Origin: Glycomyces sambucus
Lineage (GTDB): Bacteria; Actinomycetota; Actinomycetes; Mycobacteriales; Micromonosporaceae
Reading direction: 5' to 3'
DNA length: 64,000 nucleotides
Assembly (NCBI RefSeq): GCF_900102815.1
Contig: NZ_FNGF01000003.1
Location: 124,001 to 188,000, forward strand
Shown here in pieces: positions 51,716 through 60,071 of this stretch. Below the pieces are notes generated by a model, which saw only the letters and a program-made list of their open reading frames with translations, was not told the origin of the DNA and made no database searches. A program made the translations under genes and the position numbers. Positions within the stretch are counted from its first letter, which is position 1. Every line of letters begins with the position of its first letter.

Positions 51716-52882
51716 CTAGAACGCGTTGCCGCGCTGGAGCTCGCGCGCGATGACGATCCGCTGCACCTGGTTGGTGCCCTCGTAGATCTGGGTGATCTTG
51801 GCGTCGCGCATCATCCGCTCGACGGGGAAGTCGCGGGTGTAGCCGTAGCCGCCGAGGACCTGGACCATGTCGGTGGTGATCTGCATGGCGGCGTCGGAGG
51901 CGAAGCACTTGGCGGCGGCGCCGAAGTAGGTGAGGTCGGCGTCGCCGCGCTCGGACCGCGCGGCGGCGGCGTAGGTGAGCTCGCGGGCGGCGCTGATCTT
52001 CATGGCCGCGTCGGCGAGGAGGAACTGGACGCCCTGGAACACGGCGATCGGCTTCCCGAACTGCTCGCGCTCGGCGGCGTAGGCCGTGGCGGCGTCGAGC
52101 GCGCCCTGGGCGATGCCCAGGGCCTGCGCGGCGATGGTGACGCGCGTGTGGTCGAGGGTCCGCATGGCGAGCGAGAACCCCTGGCCCTCCTCGCCGATGA
52201 GGCGGCCCGCGGGGAGGCGCACCGAGTCGAAGTAGACCTCCGCGGTCGGGGAGCCCTTGATGCCGAGCTTCTTCTCGGGCTTGCCGAACGAGACGCCGGC
52301 GTCGCCCTTCTCGACCACGAACGCGGAGATCCCCTTGGCGCCCTTGCCGGGCTCGGTGACGGCGAAGACGGTGTAGTACTCGCTGACGCCCGCGTTGGTG
52401 ATCCACCGCTTGACGCCGTTCAGGACCCACTCATCGCCTTCACGGACGGCGCGGGTGGTCATCGAGGCGGCGTCGGAGCCGGCCTCGGGCTCGGAGAGGC
52501 AGTAGGAGAACATCGCGTCGCCGGCGGCCACGGGCGGCAGGTATCGCTGCTTCAGCTCCTCGGACCCGTCGAGGATCACCGGGAGCGAGCCGAGCTTGTT
52601 GACGGCGGGGATGAGCGAGGAGGAGGCGCACGCGCGGGCGACCTCCTCGATGACGATCGCGGTGCCGAGGGCGTCGATGCCCGCGCCGCCGTACTCGGCG
52701 GGGATGTGCGGGGCGTGGAGGTCGGCGGACCTGAGCGCCGCGTACGACTTTTCGGGGAAGGTCGCGGTCTCGTCGGCCTCGGCCGCGTGGGGGGCGACCC
52801 CGGCGTCGCAGACCCCGCGCGCGGCGGCGCGGATGTCGGCGTAGTCGTCTGGCAGCTGGTAGGGGCTGAACCCGGTGGACAT
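51716..52882 (-). CDS. Acyl-CoA dehydrogenase
   Basis: The 388-residue flavoenzyme carries the family signatures FSYCLSEPEAGSDAASMTTR and QVLGGYGYTRDFPVERMMRD. The catalytic glutamate lies in QIYEGTNQVQR near residue 370. It oxidises an acyl-CoA at the alpha-beta bond; the closest general match is short-chain or butyryl-type acyl-CoA dehydrogenase, but chain length is not fixed by sequence. GGGAG precedes the ATG. The palindrome TTACTGGTCAGTAA 31-44 bp upstream is probably a repressor site. No beta-oxidation genes are adjacent. Confidence 0.92.
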   Translation of the reverse strand: MSTGFSPYQLPDDYADIRAAARGVCDAGVAPHAAEADETATFPEKSYAALRSADLHAPHIPAEYGGAGIDALGTAIVIEEVARACASSSLIPAVNKLGSLPVILDGSEELKQRYLPPVAAGDAMFSYCLSEPEAGSDAASMTTRAVREGDEWVLNGVKRWITNAGVSEYYTVFAVTEPGKGAKGISAFVVEKGDAGVSFGKPEKKLGIKGSPTAEVYFDSVRLPAGRLIGEEGQGFSLAMRTLDHTRVTIAAQALGIAQGALDAATAYAAEREQFGKPIAVFQGVQFLLADAAMKISAARELTYAAAARSERGDADLTYFGAAAKCFASDAAMQITTDMVQVLGGYGYTRDFPVERMMRDAKITQIYEGTNQVQRIVIARELQRGNAF

Positions 52883-52912
52883 CGACGGCTCCCGGCGATT
52901 GAACGGCAGTTG

Positions 52913-52926
52913 TTACTGGTCAGTAA
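52913..52926. promoter_or_regulatory. Probable TetR-type operator upstream of acyl-CoA dehydrogenase
   Basis: TTACTGGTCAGTAA has perfect 6-bp inverted arms (TTACTG and CAGTAA) with a 2-base centre. It resembles operators of TetR-family fatty-acid regulators in actinobacteria and lies 31-44 bp upstream of the gene's ATG, where bound repressor would block the promoter. No such regulator is encoded in the window. Confidence 0.6.
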
Positions 52927-53173
52927 TACCGACTGAGTCTAGCCCATGGATCGTCGCACCGGTGATGGCCGCCACGGTGAATTATCCGCCGGTTCGCCGC
53001 AACGTCACCACGAGTTCATGCGTGGAGCTGAATATACGATGGCGCAGGCCATAGGGGCGTTCACGTACAATTCGAGGTCGCCGCGCGATGCGGGATCATT
53101 CGTACGGGCGCCGTCGCACCCCGACCCCGCACCCGACCAGCACTGCACCGATCACAGACAGGGCACGCATCTG

Positions 53174-54568
53174 ATGGCCAACGCGAACCAGACCCCCTCG
53201 CAGAACCCGACGACCCGTCCGCGCATCTCCTTCCTGGGCTGCGGCTACCTCGGGGCGACCTACGCGATCTGCTTCGCGGAGCTGGGCTACGAGGTGGTCG
53301 GGTACGACGTCGACACCGCGAAGATCGAGTCCTTCGCCTCCGGCACCGTCCCCTTCCACGAGCCGGGCCTGCCCGAGCTGCTGAAGAAGAACCTCGAGTC
53401 GGGCCGCCTGCGGTTCACGACCGACGTCCAGGCCGTGGCCGACTTCGCCGACGTCCACTTCATCTGCGTGGGCACCCCCCAGCGCAAGGGCGAGCACGGC
53501 GCGGACCTCTCCTACATCGAGGCGGCCGTGGTCGACCTCGCCAAGCACCTGACGCGCAAGGTCCTCATCGTCGGCAAGTCCACGGTGCCCGTCGGCACCG
53601 CCTCCTGGGTCCAGGAGCTGGTCGACCGCCACGCCCCCGCCGGGCTCGGCGTCGAGGTCGGGTGGAGCCCGGAGTTCCTCCAGGAGTCGAACGCGATGCA
53701 CGACGTCCTGCGCCCCAACCGGATCGTGTACGCCGCCCAGTCCGAGTGGGCCTCGCAGCTGCTCAAGGACGTCCACCGCGGCATCCTCGAACTCGCCGCG
53801 GTCGAGGACCGCGAGGTGCCGGTCGTGGAGACCGACCTGGCCACGGCCGAGCTGGTGAAGGTCGCGGCGAACGCGTTCCTGTCGACCAAGATCTCCTTCA
53901 TCAACGCGATGGCCGACCTGTGCGAGGTCACCGGCGGCGACGTCGCCGACCTGGCCAAGGCCATCGGCTACGACCAGCGCATCGGCAACAAGTTCCTGCG
54001 CGCCGGCATCGGCTTCGGCGGCGGCTGCCTGCCCAAGGACATCCGCGCGCTCTCGGCGCGGGCCGGGGAGCTCGGGGTCGGCGAGTCGTTCCGGTTCCTC
54101 GACGAGGTCGACGGCATCAACACCCGCCGCCGCACGCACACCGTGCGCGCGGTCGCGAACCTGGTGGGGCGCACGCCGGGCCCGAACGGGCCGGACCTGT
54201 CGGGGGTGCGCGTGGCCTACCTGGGCGCGACGTTCAAGCCCGACACCGACGACATCCGCGACTCCCCCGCGCTCGACATCGCGCGGCGCCTGCGCGCCGC
54301 GCGCGCCGACGTGGTCGTGTACGACCCGGAGGGCCTGGAGAACGCGAAGGCGTTCGCGCCGGAGCTGAGCTTCGTGAAGACCCTGCCCGAGGCCGTGGCG
54401 GGCGCCGACGTGGTGTGCGCGATGGTGCCGTGGGAGGAGTTCCGCACGCTCGACCCCGAGGCCCTGGGCCGCCAGGTCGCCGAGCGCCGCCTCCTCGACG
54501 GCATGAACGCCTACGACCCGGAGCAATGGCGCAAGCACGGCTGGACGTATCAGGGCATCGGCCGCTAA
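53174..54568 (+). CDS. ugd: UDP-glucose 6-dehydrogenase
   Basis: A 464-residue nucleotide-sugar dehydrogenase. After a short Gln/Thr-rich leader come the NAD motif ISFLGCGYLGATYAICFAEL, GTPQRKGEHGADLSYIEAAV, LVKVAANAFLSTKISFINAM, the catalytic cysteine in GFGGGCLPKDIRALS, and GATFKPDTDDIRDSPALDIA. It fits UDP-glucose to UDP-glucuronate oxidation and is distinct from the WbpA-type enzyme at 21679. A roughly 290-bp upstream region includes AT-rich TATACGAT (53034-53041) as a likely -10. The hairpin at 54591 ends it. Confidence 0.88.
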   Translation: MANANQTPSQNPTTRPRISFLGCGYLGATYAICFAELGYEVVGYDVDTAKIESFASGTVPFHEPGLPELLKKNLESGRLRFTTDVQAVADFADVHFICVGTPQRKGEHGADLSYIEAAVVDLAKHLTRKVLIVGKSTVPVGTASWVQELVDRHAPAGLGVEVGWSPEFLQESNAMHDVLRPNRIVYAAQSEWASQLLKDVHRGILELAAVEDREVPVVETDLATAELVKVAANAFLSTKISFINAMADLCEVTGGDVADLAKAIGYDQRIGNKFLRAGIGFGGGCLPKDIRALSARAGELGVGESFRFLDEVDGINTRRRTHTVRAVANLVGRTPGPNGPDLSGVRVAYLGATFKPDTDDIRDSPALDIARRLRAARADVVVYDPEGLENAKAFAPELSFVKTLPEAVAGADVVCAMVPWEEFRTLDPEALGRQVAERRLLDGMNAYDPEQWRKHGWTYQGIGR

Positions 54569-54590
54569 AGCCACATTTCGGACTCTAGAG

Positions 54591-54622
54591 GGACCCCTGG
54601 ATCAATGCTGACACAGGGGTCC
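54591..54622 (+). terminator. Hairpin terminator of ugd
   Basis: GGACCCCTG (54591-54599) and CAGGGGTCC (54614-54622) are perfect inverted complements around a 14-base AT-containing loop, 22 bases after the ugd stop. Confidence 0.75.
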
Positions 54623-54691
54623 GACAAGAACCATTCGAACAAGTCGCGACGAACAATCACGAACCGACACGACAGGCAAGCGGTGCCCGCC

Positions 54692-54943
54692 TCAGGTCGT
54701 GACGTTCACGCGTGTGAAGGGCCACGCGTGGGGCGCCCGTTCGACGAGCTCCTCGGGCGGGTCGGGGAGGCGCCCGGGCGGCTCGTCGCCGACGGCGATG
54801 ACGACGACCCGGTCGCCGGCGATGAAGACCTCGGTGCGGACCGACGGGTCCGCCACGGCGTGCACGCCTTCGTCGAGGACCCAGCGCAGCAGCGCCGCGC
54901 CCCGTCCCTCGGCGGCCTTAGCCTCCCACATCAGGGTGTCCAC
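54692..54943 (-). CDS. Small conserved-looking protein downstream of ubiX
   Basis: An 83-residue acidic protein from a GTG, ten bases after the ubiX stop. The sequence is compact and probably folded: WEAKAAEGRGAALLRWVLDE, RTEVFIAGDRVVVIAVGDEP, ELVERAPHAWPFTRVNVTT. It has no membrane helix or metal motif. I do not recognise the family. Coupling to ubiX suggests a shared transcript, but it lacks the cysteines of small UbiD-associated subunits, so a role there is only speculative. Confidence 0.65.
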   Translation of the reverse strand: MDTLMWEAKAAEGRGAALLRWVLDEGVHAVADPSVRTEVFIAGDRVVVIAVGDEPPGRLPDPPEELVERAPHAWPFTRVNVTT

Positions 54944-54953
54944 CGGCTACTCC

Positions 54954-55544
54954 TCACTCCAAGGGGTCAGTGGAGCCATTGTCGCCCAAGCCGTCCCAGC
55001 GGCGCGCCTTGGAGTGGTCGAGTCCGAACTGGTCGAGGGTCCGCGCCACCACGTGGTCCACGATGTCCTCGATGGTCTCGGGCCGGTTGTAGAACGCGGG
55101 CACCGGCGGGAGCACGACCGCGCCCATGCGCGAGAGCGCGAGCAGGTTCTCCAGGTGGATCTCCGAGAGCGGCGACTCGCGCGCCAGCAGCACCAGGCGG
55201 CGCCGCTCCTTGAGCGTCACGTCCGCGGCGCGCCCGATGAGGCCATCGGTGTAGCCGGTGCGCACGGCCGCGACGGTCTTCATCGAGCACGGGGCGATGA
55301 TCATGCCGTCGGTGCGGAACGACCCCGAGGAGATCGGCGCGGCCTGCTCGCTCGCCCCCCACGTGAAGTCCGCGAGCGCGGCCACCTCCGCGGGCGAGTA
55401 CGGCGTCTCCAGCCGCAGCGTCGTGCGCGCCCAGCGGCTCATCACCAGGTGCGTCTCGACGGTCCCGGTCTCGCGCAGCGCCTGGAGCAGCCGCACCCCG
55501 AACACCGCCCCCGTGGCCCCCGTCATCCCCACGACCAACCGCAC
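54954..55544 (-). CDS. ubiX: UbiX-type flavin prenyltransferase
   Basis: A 196-residue flavoprotein from a GTG behind GAGGAGG. It opens with VVGMTGATGAVFGVRLLQAL (FMN-binding loop) and contains IIAPCSMKTVAAVRTGYTDG and LLARESPLSEIHLENLLALS, the family's dimethylallyl-phosphate and flavin region. UbiX makes prenylated FMN, the cofactor of UbiD-type decarboxylases. No ubiD gene lies in the window. In some actinomycetes a UbiX relative is annotated as phenolic-acid decarboxylase subunit B, which would be the same activity. Confidence 0.88.
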   Translation of the reverse strand: MRLVVGMTGATGAVFGVRLLQALRETGTVETHLVMSRWARTTLRLETPYSPAEVAALADFTWGASEQAAPISSGSFRTDGMIIAPCSMKTVAAVRTGYTDGLIGRAADVTLKERRRLVLLARESPLSEIHLENLLALSRMGAVVLPPVPAFYNRPETIEDIVDHVVARTLDQFGLDHSKARRWDGLGDNGSTDPLE

Positions 55545-55585
55545 GCGCGCCTCCTCGAATCACCGGACAGATAGCCCGGGACACC

Positions 55586-55591
55586 TACAAT
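55586..55591 (+). promoter_or_regulatory. -10 box of a likely leaderless deacetylase gene
   Basis: TACAAT, close to consensus, lies six bases before the ATG at 55598. No Shine-Dalgarno sequence is present. Confidence 0.5.
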
Positions 55592-55597
55592 CACGGC

Positions 55598-56491
55598 ATG
55601 GGACGCCACAAGTACGGCATCGCCGCCGCGCTCCTCGCGCTGCTCCTGCTCGCGTGGATGTGGCCCGAGGGCGAGACGCCGCCGTCGGGGACCCTGACCG
55701 CGACCGAGCCTACCGGGGAGGAGGCCCCCGCGTCCTCCGCGGACGAGGAGGCCCCGGCCACCGAGGACGGCGGTTCCTCCTCCGAGCAGGAGACGAGCGC
55801 CGCCGCCGAGACCACTCCTGCGGCCTCGCCGTCGCCGCAGTCGCCCGCGCCGCCCTCGTCGGCGCCCGCCGCCGAGCCGGCCGGGAACACCTACGACGGG
55901 CCGCTGGGGACCCGCAACCACACCGGGGACGAATCGGTCGCGCTCACCTTCGACGACGGCCCCTCGCCCGAGTGGACTCCGAAGGTCCTCGACATGCTCC
56001 GCGAGCGCGGCATCAAGGCCACGTTCTGCCTCATCGGCGCCTACGCCGAGTCGTACCCCGAGCTCGTCGCCGACATCGCCCGCGAGGGCCACACGCTGTG
56101 CAACCACTCCTGGTACCACGAGTTCGACCTGGGCACCTGGAGCGGGGAGGAGATCCGCGCGAACCTCCAGCGCACCAACGACGCGATCCTCAAGGCCGCG
56201 CCGGGCGCCGAGGTCCGGTACTTCCGGCACCCGGGCGGGCAGTGGACCGAGAAGGCCATCGGCGTGGCCGCCGACCTGGGCATGGAGTCCCTGCACTGGG
56301 CCGTGGACCCCTCGGACTGGGACAACGCGACCACCGAGCGGCAGATCGAGGACCACGTCCTCGACAAGACGACCCCCGGGGCGATCATCCTGCTGCACGA
56401 CGGGGCGTCGAACCAGCAGGACATGTGCGGGGCGCTGGGGTCCATCCTCGACGAGTTCGAGGACCGCGGCTACGCGTACACGGCGCTCTAG
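55598..56491 (+). CDS. Secreted polysaccharide deacetylase (NodB/CE4)
   Basis: A 297-residue protein with an N-terminal hydrophobic segment (about 6-22) that is either a signal peptide or an anchor. A Ser/Glu/Pro/Ala-rich linker follows (about 27-100), then the NodB domain. Catalytic and metal motifs are VALTFDDGPSPEWTPK and HTLCNHSWYHEFDL (H-x-x-x-H type), with RYFRHPGGQWT and ILLHDGAS. It removes acetyl groups from surface or wall GlcNAc polymers outside the cell. The leaderless start and separate unit suggest independent expression. Confidence 0.88.
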   Translation: MGRHKYGIAAALLALLLLAWMWPEGETPPSGTLTATEPTGEEAPASSADEEAPATEDGGSSSEQETSAAAETTPAASPSPQSPAPPSSAPAAEPAGNTYDGPLGTRNHTGDESVALTFDDGPSPEWTPKVLDMLRERGIKATFCLIGAYAESYPELVADIAREGHTLCNHSWYHEFDLGTWSGEEIRANLQRTNDAILKAAPGAEVRYFRHPGGQWTEKAIGVAADLGMESLHWAVDPSDWDNATTERQIEDHVLDKTTPGAIILLHDGASNQQDMCGALGSILDEFEDRGYAYTAL

Positions 56492-56498
56492 GGCCGTC

Positions 56499-56957
56499 CT
56501 AGCGCAGGTTCGCGGGCATCCGCCGGCCCGGCAGGAGCGCGAGGAACGCGAGCGCGAGGAGGCCGACGCTCATGCCGGCCTGGACGGGGAACGCGAGGCC
56601 GAGGATGCCGTCGGACTCGTTCTCGCCGCCGTCGGCGGGGCCCGAGCCGGGGTTCCCGGCCTCGCCGGTGGGGCCGTCGCCGCCGGGGCCGCCCTCGCCG
56701 TCCGAGCCGTCGCCGCCGTCCTGGCCGTCCTCACCGTCGGGGCCGTCGGCGGTGCCGTCGCCGTCGTAGCTGGGGCTCTCGGTCAGGTCGGAGCCGGGCG
56801 GCCACGGGTTGGTCTCGTCGGCGTTCACCCAGTCCACTTCGGATACCGCTGAGTCGCTTCGCGGGTCGGCGCCGGCGTACCAGGGCAGGGAGAGCACGCC
56901 CACCGCCCCGATCACGGACGCGACGAGCACCAGACGCCGGAGCCCACACTTGCGCAC
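56499..56957 (-). CDS. Secreted, membrane-tethered Gly/Asp-rich protein
   Basis: A 152-residue protein from a GTG. It has a signal peptide (LVLVASVIGAVGVLSLPWYAG), an acidic stretch, then a collagen-like low-complexity region (repeats such as DGPDGEDGQDGGDGSDGEGG), and a C-terminal membrane helix (MSVGLLALAFLALLPG) with basic tail. The layout is that of a sortase-type wall anchor, but no LPxTG motif is visible. Function unknown. The region could bind divalent cations. Codon use follows the rest of the window. Confidence 0.65.
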   Translation of the reverse strand: MRKCGLRRLVLVASVIGAVGVLSLPWYAGADPRSDSAVSEVDWVNADETNPWPPGSDLTESPSYDGDGTADGPDGEDGQDGGDGSDGEGGPGGDGPTGEAGNPGSGPADGGENESDGILGLAFPVQAGMSVGLLALAFLALLPGRRMPANLR

Positions 56958-56963
56958 ACGTAC

Positions 56964-56969
56964 ACCTTA
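56964..56969 (-). promoter_or_regulatory. -10 box of a likely leaderless Gly/Asp-rich protein gene
   Basis: TAAGGT on the minus strand lies six bases upstream of the GTG at 56957, with no visible ribosome binding site. Confidence 0.42.
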
Positions 56970-57073
56970 GTCGCGAGCGGCCAGGACCGCTCGCCTGTCG
57001 GGGCATGTAATCCGAACGAGTTCGCTTGACGGTCAAAGGGGATCGGGCGGGCGGCGCCGGGCGCGCCGCGGGT

Positions 57074-59083
57074 TCAGGCGGCGGCGGTGCGGGAGGCGCG
57101 GACGGTGCCGGCGACGACGGCGCCCACGAAGACCGCCGCGACGTACACGGCGAGCACCCCGTAGACCACTGTGGCCACTGCCGGCGCGGTCGCGACGGCG
57201 ACCGCGGCGGCGGCGATGGCGATGAGGCTGCGGGCGGGCCAGCCGAGGCCGAGGTCCCGGCGGGCCACCGGGGAGGCGGCCTTGTCGAGCCCCGCGGCGA
57301 GGTCGTAGAAGTACAGTGCGATGACGGTGAGCAGCAGGTACAGGACGGGCCAGGCGACGCCGGCGGCGATCCCGGCGGCGCTGATCGCCCCGAGTTCGAC
57401 GGCGCGGAGCCCGGCGGGGATGTACCAGTCGAGGATGCCGTCGTGGTCGGTGCGGGCGACCGATCCGGCGAGCACGAGCGCGAGCGCGGCGAGTCCGAAG
57501 GGGACCCACGGGGGCGCGTCGAGGGCGGCGGCGAGGACGCCGGCGCCGGCGGCGAGGACCGCGGCGGCGGTCGCGGCGAACGGCGTCATGTCGCCGCCGA
57601 GGCGGGTGCGCGGGACGATGCGGGCGAGCGGCCCGTCGTCGCGGTGCGCGGCCCGGTCGGGGCGGCGCAGGGCGGCGGTGCGGGCGGCGAGCGACCGGAG
57701 GGTGCGGCCCGCGGTCGTGTAGCCGAGGGCGAGGAGCTGCCAGGTGAGGAGCGCGGCGAGCGCCGCCTGCGGCCCGAAGGCGACGGCGGCGACGGCGAGG
57801 AGCAGCCAGCGCTCGCCGACGGGGGCGACGACGGTGCGCTTGGCCCAGTAGAGGACCGAGCGGTGGGCGCCGATGACCTGCTCGGACGCGGAGCCGAGGC
57901 GTTCGCCGAGGTGCGCGGCGCGGCCCGAGGGCGGCGCGGACTCGCGTTTGCGGGCCTGGCGGACCACGGCGGTGTCGAGGAGGACGGCGTACCAGGTGTC
58001 GGCGGTGTGCCGGACGGTCTGGGCGGCCATGGCGGCGATGGCGAGCCCCCATGCGGCGGGGGCGCTCGCGCCGCCCGCGACGGCGCCGGCGGCGAGGCCG
58101 GCGTAGATGAGGAACTCCTTGGACCGGTCGGCCATCATGTCGAGCCAGCCGCCGAAGGACGAGAAGTTCTGGGTGTAGCGGGCGAGCTGGCCGTCGACGC
58201 AGTCGAACACGAAGCTGAAGTACATGAGGGCGGCGGCCCCGAGGTACGTCCACGGCACCAGGTTGTCGGCGAGGACGGCGGGGGCGGCGGCGAAGATCGC
58301 GGCGGCGGCCACGGCGAGGGCGATGGACACCCACGTGATCGGGGTGGGGGTCCAGCCGAGGCGCGCGGCGAGCTTGACGAGCTTGGGCGACCAGGTGGAG
58401 ACGGCGTAGGTGGCGAAGAGGTCGTCGTCGTGCTTGACGGCGTTCTTGAGGCGCCACGCGTCCATGTCGACGGCCTCGAACGCGGCGACGACCTCGCGGG
58501 CCTCGTCGGCGGTCTGGACCTGGCGGTGTTCGAGCCCGCCGGTCCGGTAGGCGTTGACGGGGATCGCGCGGGCGTGGAGGGCGGCGAGGACGTCCGCGAA
58601 GGCGTCCGCCCCCTGCGCGCGGCGCGGCCAGTGGCGCTCCAGCCGGGCGAGGTGCGCGGCGGAGACCTTCGCGAGCCCGCCGAGGCGGGTCGGGCCGGGC
58701 CCGGGGCCGGTGACGAGGCCGCGTTCGACCTGGACGGGGGCCGCGGACGGGTCGTCGGCGCCGACGAGGACGCCGGAGCGGCGCGAGGAGTCGGAGAGGA
58801 CGGCCGCGACGGTGGTCTGGGAGGCGACGAGGTCGGCGCAGGCGAGGTAGAGCGGGCCGTCCTGCGCGAACGCGATCTCGCCGATGTGGGCGAGGTCGGC
58901 GTCGGCGTCGGCGGAGACGATCTGCGTCGCCTTGACGGGCCGGTCGGTGCCGGGCCGGGTGAGGACGGTGACGTCGTCGCATCCGGCCTCGCGGATCTGT
59001 GCGACGAGCCGGTCGAGGACGGTGCGGTCCTCGTCGATCTCGGTGGAGCCCCCCCGGGCCGGCAGGATGACGGCTCGGCTCAC
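57074..59083 (-). CDS. Nucleotidyltransferase-like/CDP-alcohol phosphotransferase fusion (DUF5941-type)
   Basis: A 669-residue protein from a GTG overlapping the ABC ATPase stop (GTGA). Residues 1 to about 230 resemble a nucleotidyltransferase (SRAVILPARGGSTEI), but the usual CTP-loop lysine is absent. Residues 290-318 carry the complete CDP-alcohol phosphotransferase signature: DGQLAR, then G and the two aspartates in GGWLDMMAD. The C-terminal half is a multi-helix membrane region. In other actinomycetes such fusions are annotated DUF5941. The likely reaction moves a phospho-alcohol from a CDP-alcohol to an acceptor at the membrane. The acceptor is unknown. Confidence 0.78.
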   Translation of the reverse strand: MSRAVILPARGGSTEIDEDRTVLDRLVAQIREAGCDDVTVLTRPGTDRPVKATQIVSADADADLAHIGEIAFAQDGPLYLACADLVASQTTVAAVLSDSSRRSGVLVGADDPSAAPVQVERGLVTGPGPGPTRLGGLAKVSAAHLARLERHWPRRAQGADAFADVLAALHARAIPVNAYRTGGLEHRQVQTADEAREVVAAFEAVDMDAWRLKNAVKHDDDLFATYAVSTWSPKLVKLAARLGWTPTPITWVSIALAVAAAAIFAAAPAVLADNLVPWTYLGAAALMYFSFVFDCVDGQLARYTQNFSSFGGWLDMMADRSKEFLIYAGLAAGAVAGGASAPAAWGLAIAAMAAQTVRHTADTWYAVLLDTAVVRQARKRESAPPSGRAAHLGERLGSASEQVIGAHRSVLYWAKRTVVAPVGERWLLLAVAAVAFGPQAALAALLTWQLLALGYTTAGRTLRSLAARTAALRRPDRAAHRDDGPLARIVPRTRLGGDMTPFAATAAAVLAAGAGVLAAALDAPPWVPFGLAALALVLAGSVARTDHDGILDWYIPAGLRAVELGAISAAGIAAGVAWPVLYLLLTVIALYFYDLAAGLDKAASPVARRDLGLGWPARSLIAIAAAAVAVATAPAVATVVYGVLAVYVAAVFVGAVVAGTVRASRTAAA

Positions 59084-59940
59084 GCGCCCGCCTCGGCCGC
59101 TCCCGGCACGAGGACGGGGGCGGGGGCCGCCTTCGCGGCCTCGGCGGCCTTGGCGGCGGCGGCGCGGGCCTTGCGCTCCTCCTTGGCCTTCTGGTCGCGG
59201 GCCTCGGCCTCCTTGTAGGAGTCGAGGGCCTCCTGGACGGTGCCGTCGGTGACGAGGGTCCCGGCGTCGAGGAAGATGCCGCGCTCGCAGTACTTCTTCA
59301 GGTCGCCTTCGGAGTGGGAGACGAACACGAGGGTCCGCCCCTCCTTGAGGAGCCCGGCGATGACCTGCTGGCACTTGCGCTTGAACGCGGCGTCGCCGAC
59401 GGCGAGGGCCTCGTCGACCAGGAGGATCGGGTGCGGGAGCTGGGTGATGACGCCGAAGCCGAGGCGCACCTTCATGCCCGAGGAGTAGTACTTGACGGGC
59501 GTGTCGATGAAGTCCTCGAGCTCGGAGAAGTCGACGATCTCGTCGAACTTGTTCTTGATCTCCTTGGTGGTCATGCCGTGGAGGGCGGCCACCAGGTTGA
59601 CGTTCTCGCGGCCGGTGAGCTCGCCGGAGAACCCGGCGGACAGGGCGATGAGGGGGGCGACGCGGCCTTCGCGGCGGACGTACCCCTCGTCGGGGATGAG
59701 GACGCCGGTGATGAGGCGCAGCAGCGTGGACTTGCCGGTGCCGTTGCGTCCGATGATGCCGACGGCGTCGCCGGGGAAGATGTCGAAGTTGACGTGGCGC
59801 AGCGGCCAGAAGTCCTGCGCCGGCGTTCCCTGCTTGTTGGCGGCGCGCCGCACGAACAGGTCCTTGACCCGGCCTTTCTTCTGCTTGCCTTTCGCAAAGC
59901 AGATCCCGAGGTCACGAGCCTGAATGATCGGCTCCTCCAT
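59080..59940 (-). CDS. Polysaccharide/teichoic-acid export ABC ATPase (TagH/Wzt type)
   Basis: From the ATG at 59940 (GGAGGG site) the ATPase has 286 residues. It shows Walker A IIGRNGTGKSTLLRLI, the ABC signature YYSSGMKVRLGFG, Walker B ILLVDEALAVGDAAF and the H-loop VFVSHSEGD. The extended N-terminus and the LxRxTGREN region are typical of polymer exporters. The tail (about 245-286) is Ala/Lys-rich and lacks the Wzt carbohydrate-binding domain. Its membrane partner is missing from the window. TAGTAT on the minus strand at 59995-60000 is a possible -10 about 55 bp upstream. Confidence 0.88.
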   Translation of the reverse strand: MEEPIIQARDLGICFAKGKQKKGRVKDLFVRRAANKQGTPAQDFWPLRHVNFDIFPGDAVGIIGRNGTGKSTLLRLITGVLIPDEGYVRREGRVAPLIALSAGFSGELTGRENVNLVAALHGMTTKEIKNKFDEIVDFSELEDFIDTPVKYYSSGMKVRLGFGVITQLPHPILLVDEALAVGDAAFKRKCQQVIAGLLKEGRTLVFVSHSEGDLKKYCERGIFLDAGTLVTDGTVQEALDSYKEAEARDQKAKEERKARAAAAKAAEAAKAAPAPVLVPGAAEAGA

Positions 59941-60071
59941 GGGGGCGGCCCTCCCGGAACAAGATGGTTGCAGTGCGCCTTTCGATGGCGCGCCAATACT
60001 ACCGCCCGGCCTTCGCGGGCAGATCACGGCCGATCCGAGAGGAATCTCATGGGGCCGGCGCGGGCGGGGCG

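Noticed and set aside
53034-53110. AT-rich segment upstream of ugd as a small gene or mobile element
   Set aside because: No convincing frame with a start and ribosome binding site, and no terminal repeats or target duplication. It is better read as promoter DNA.
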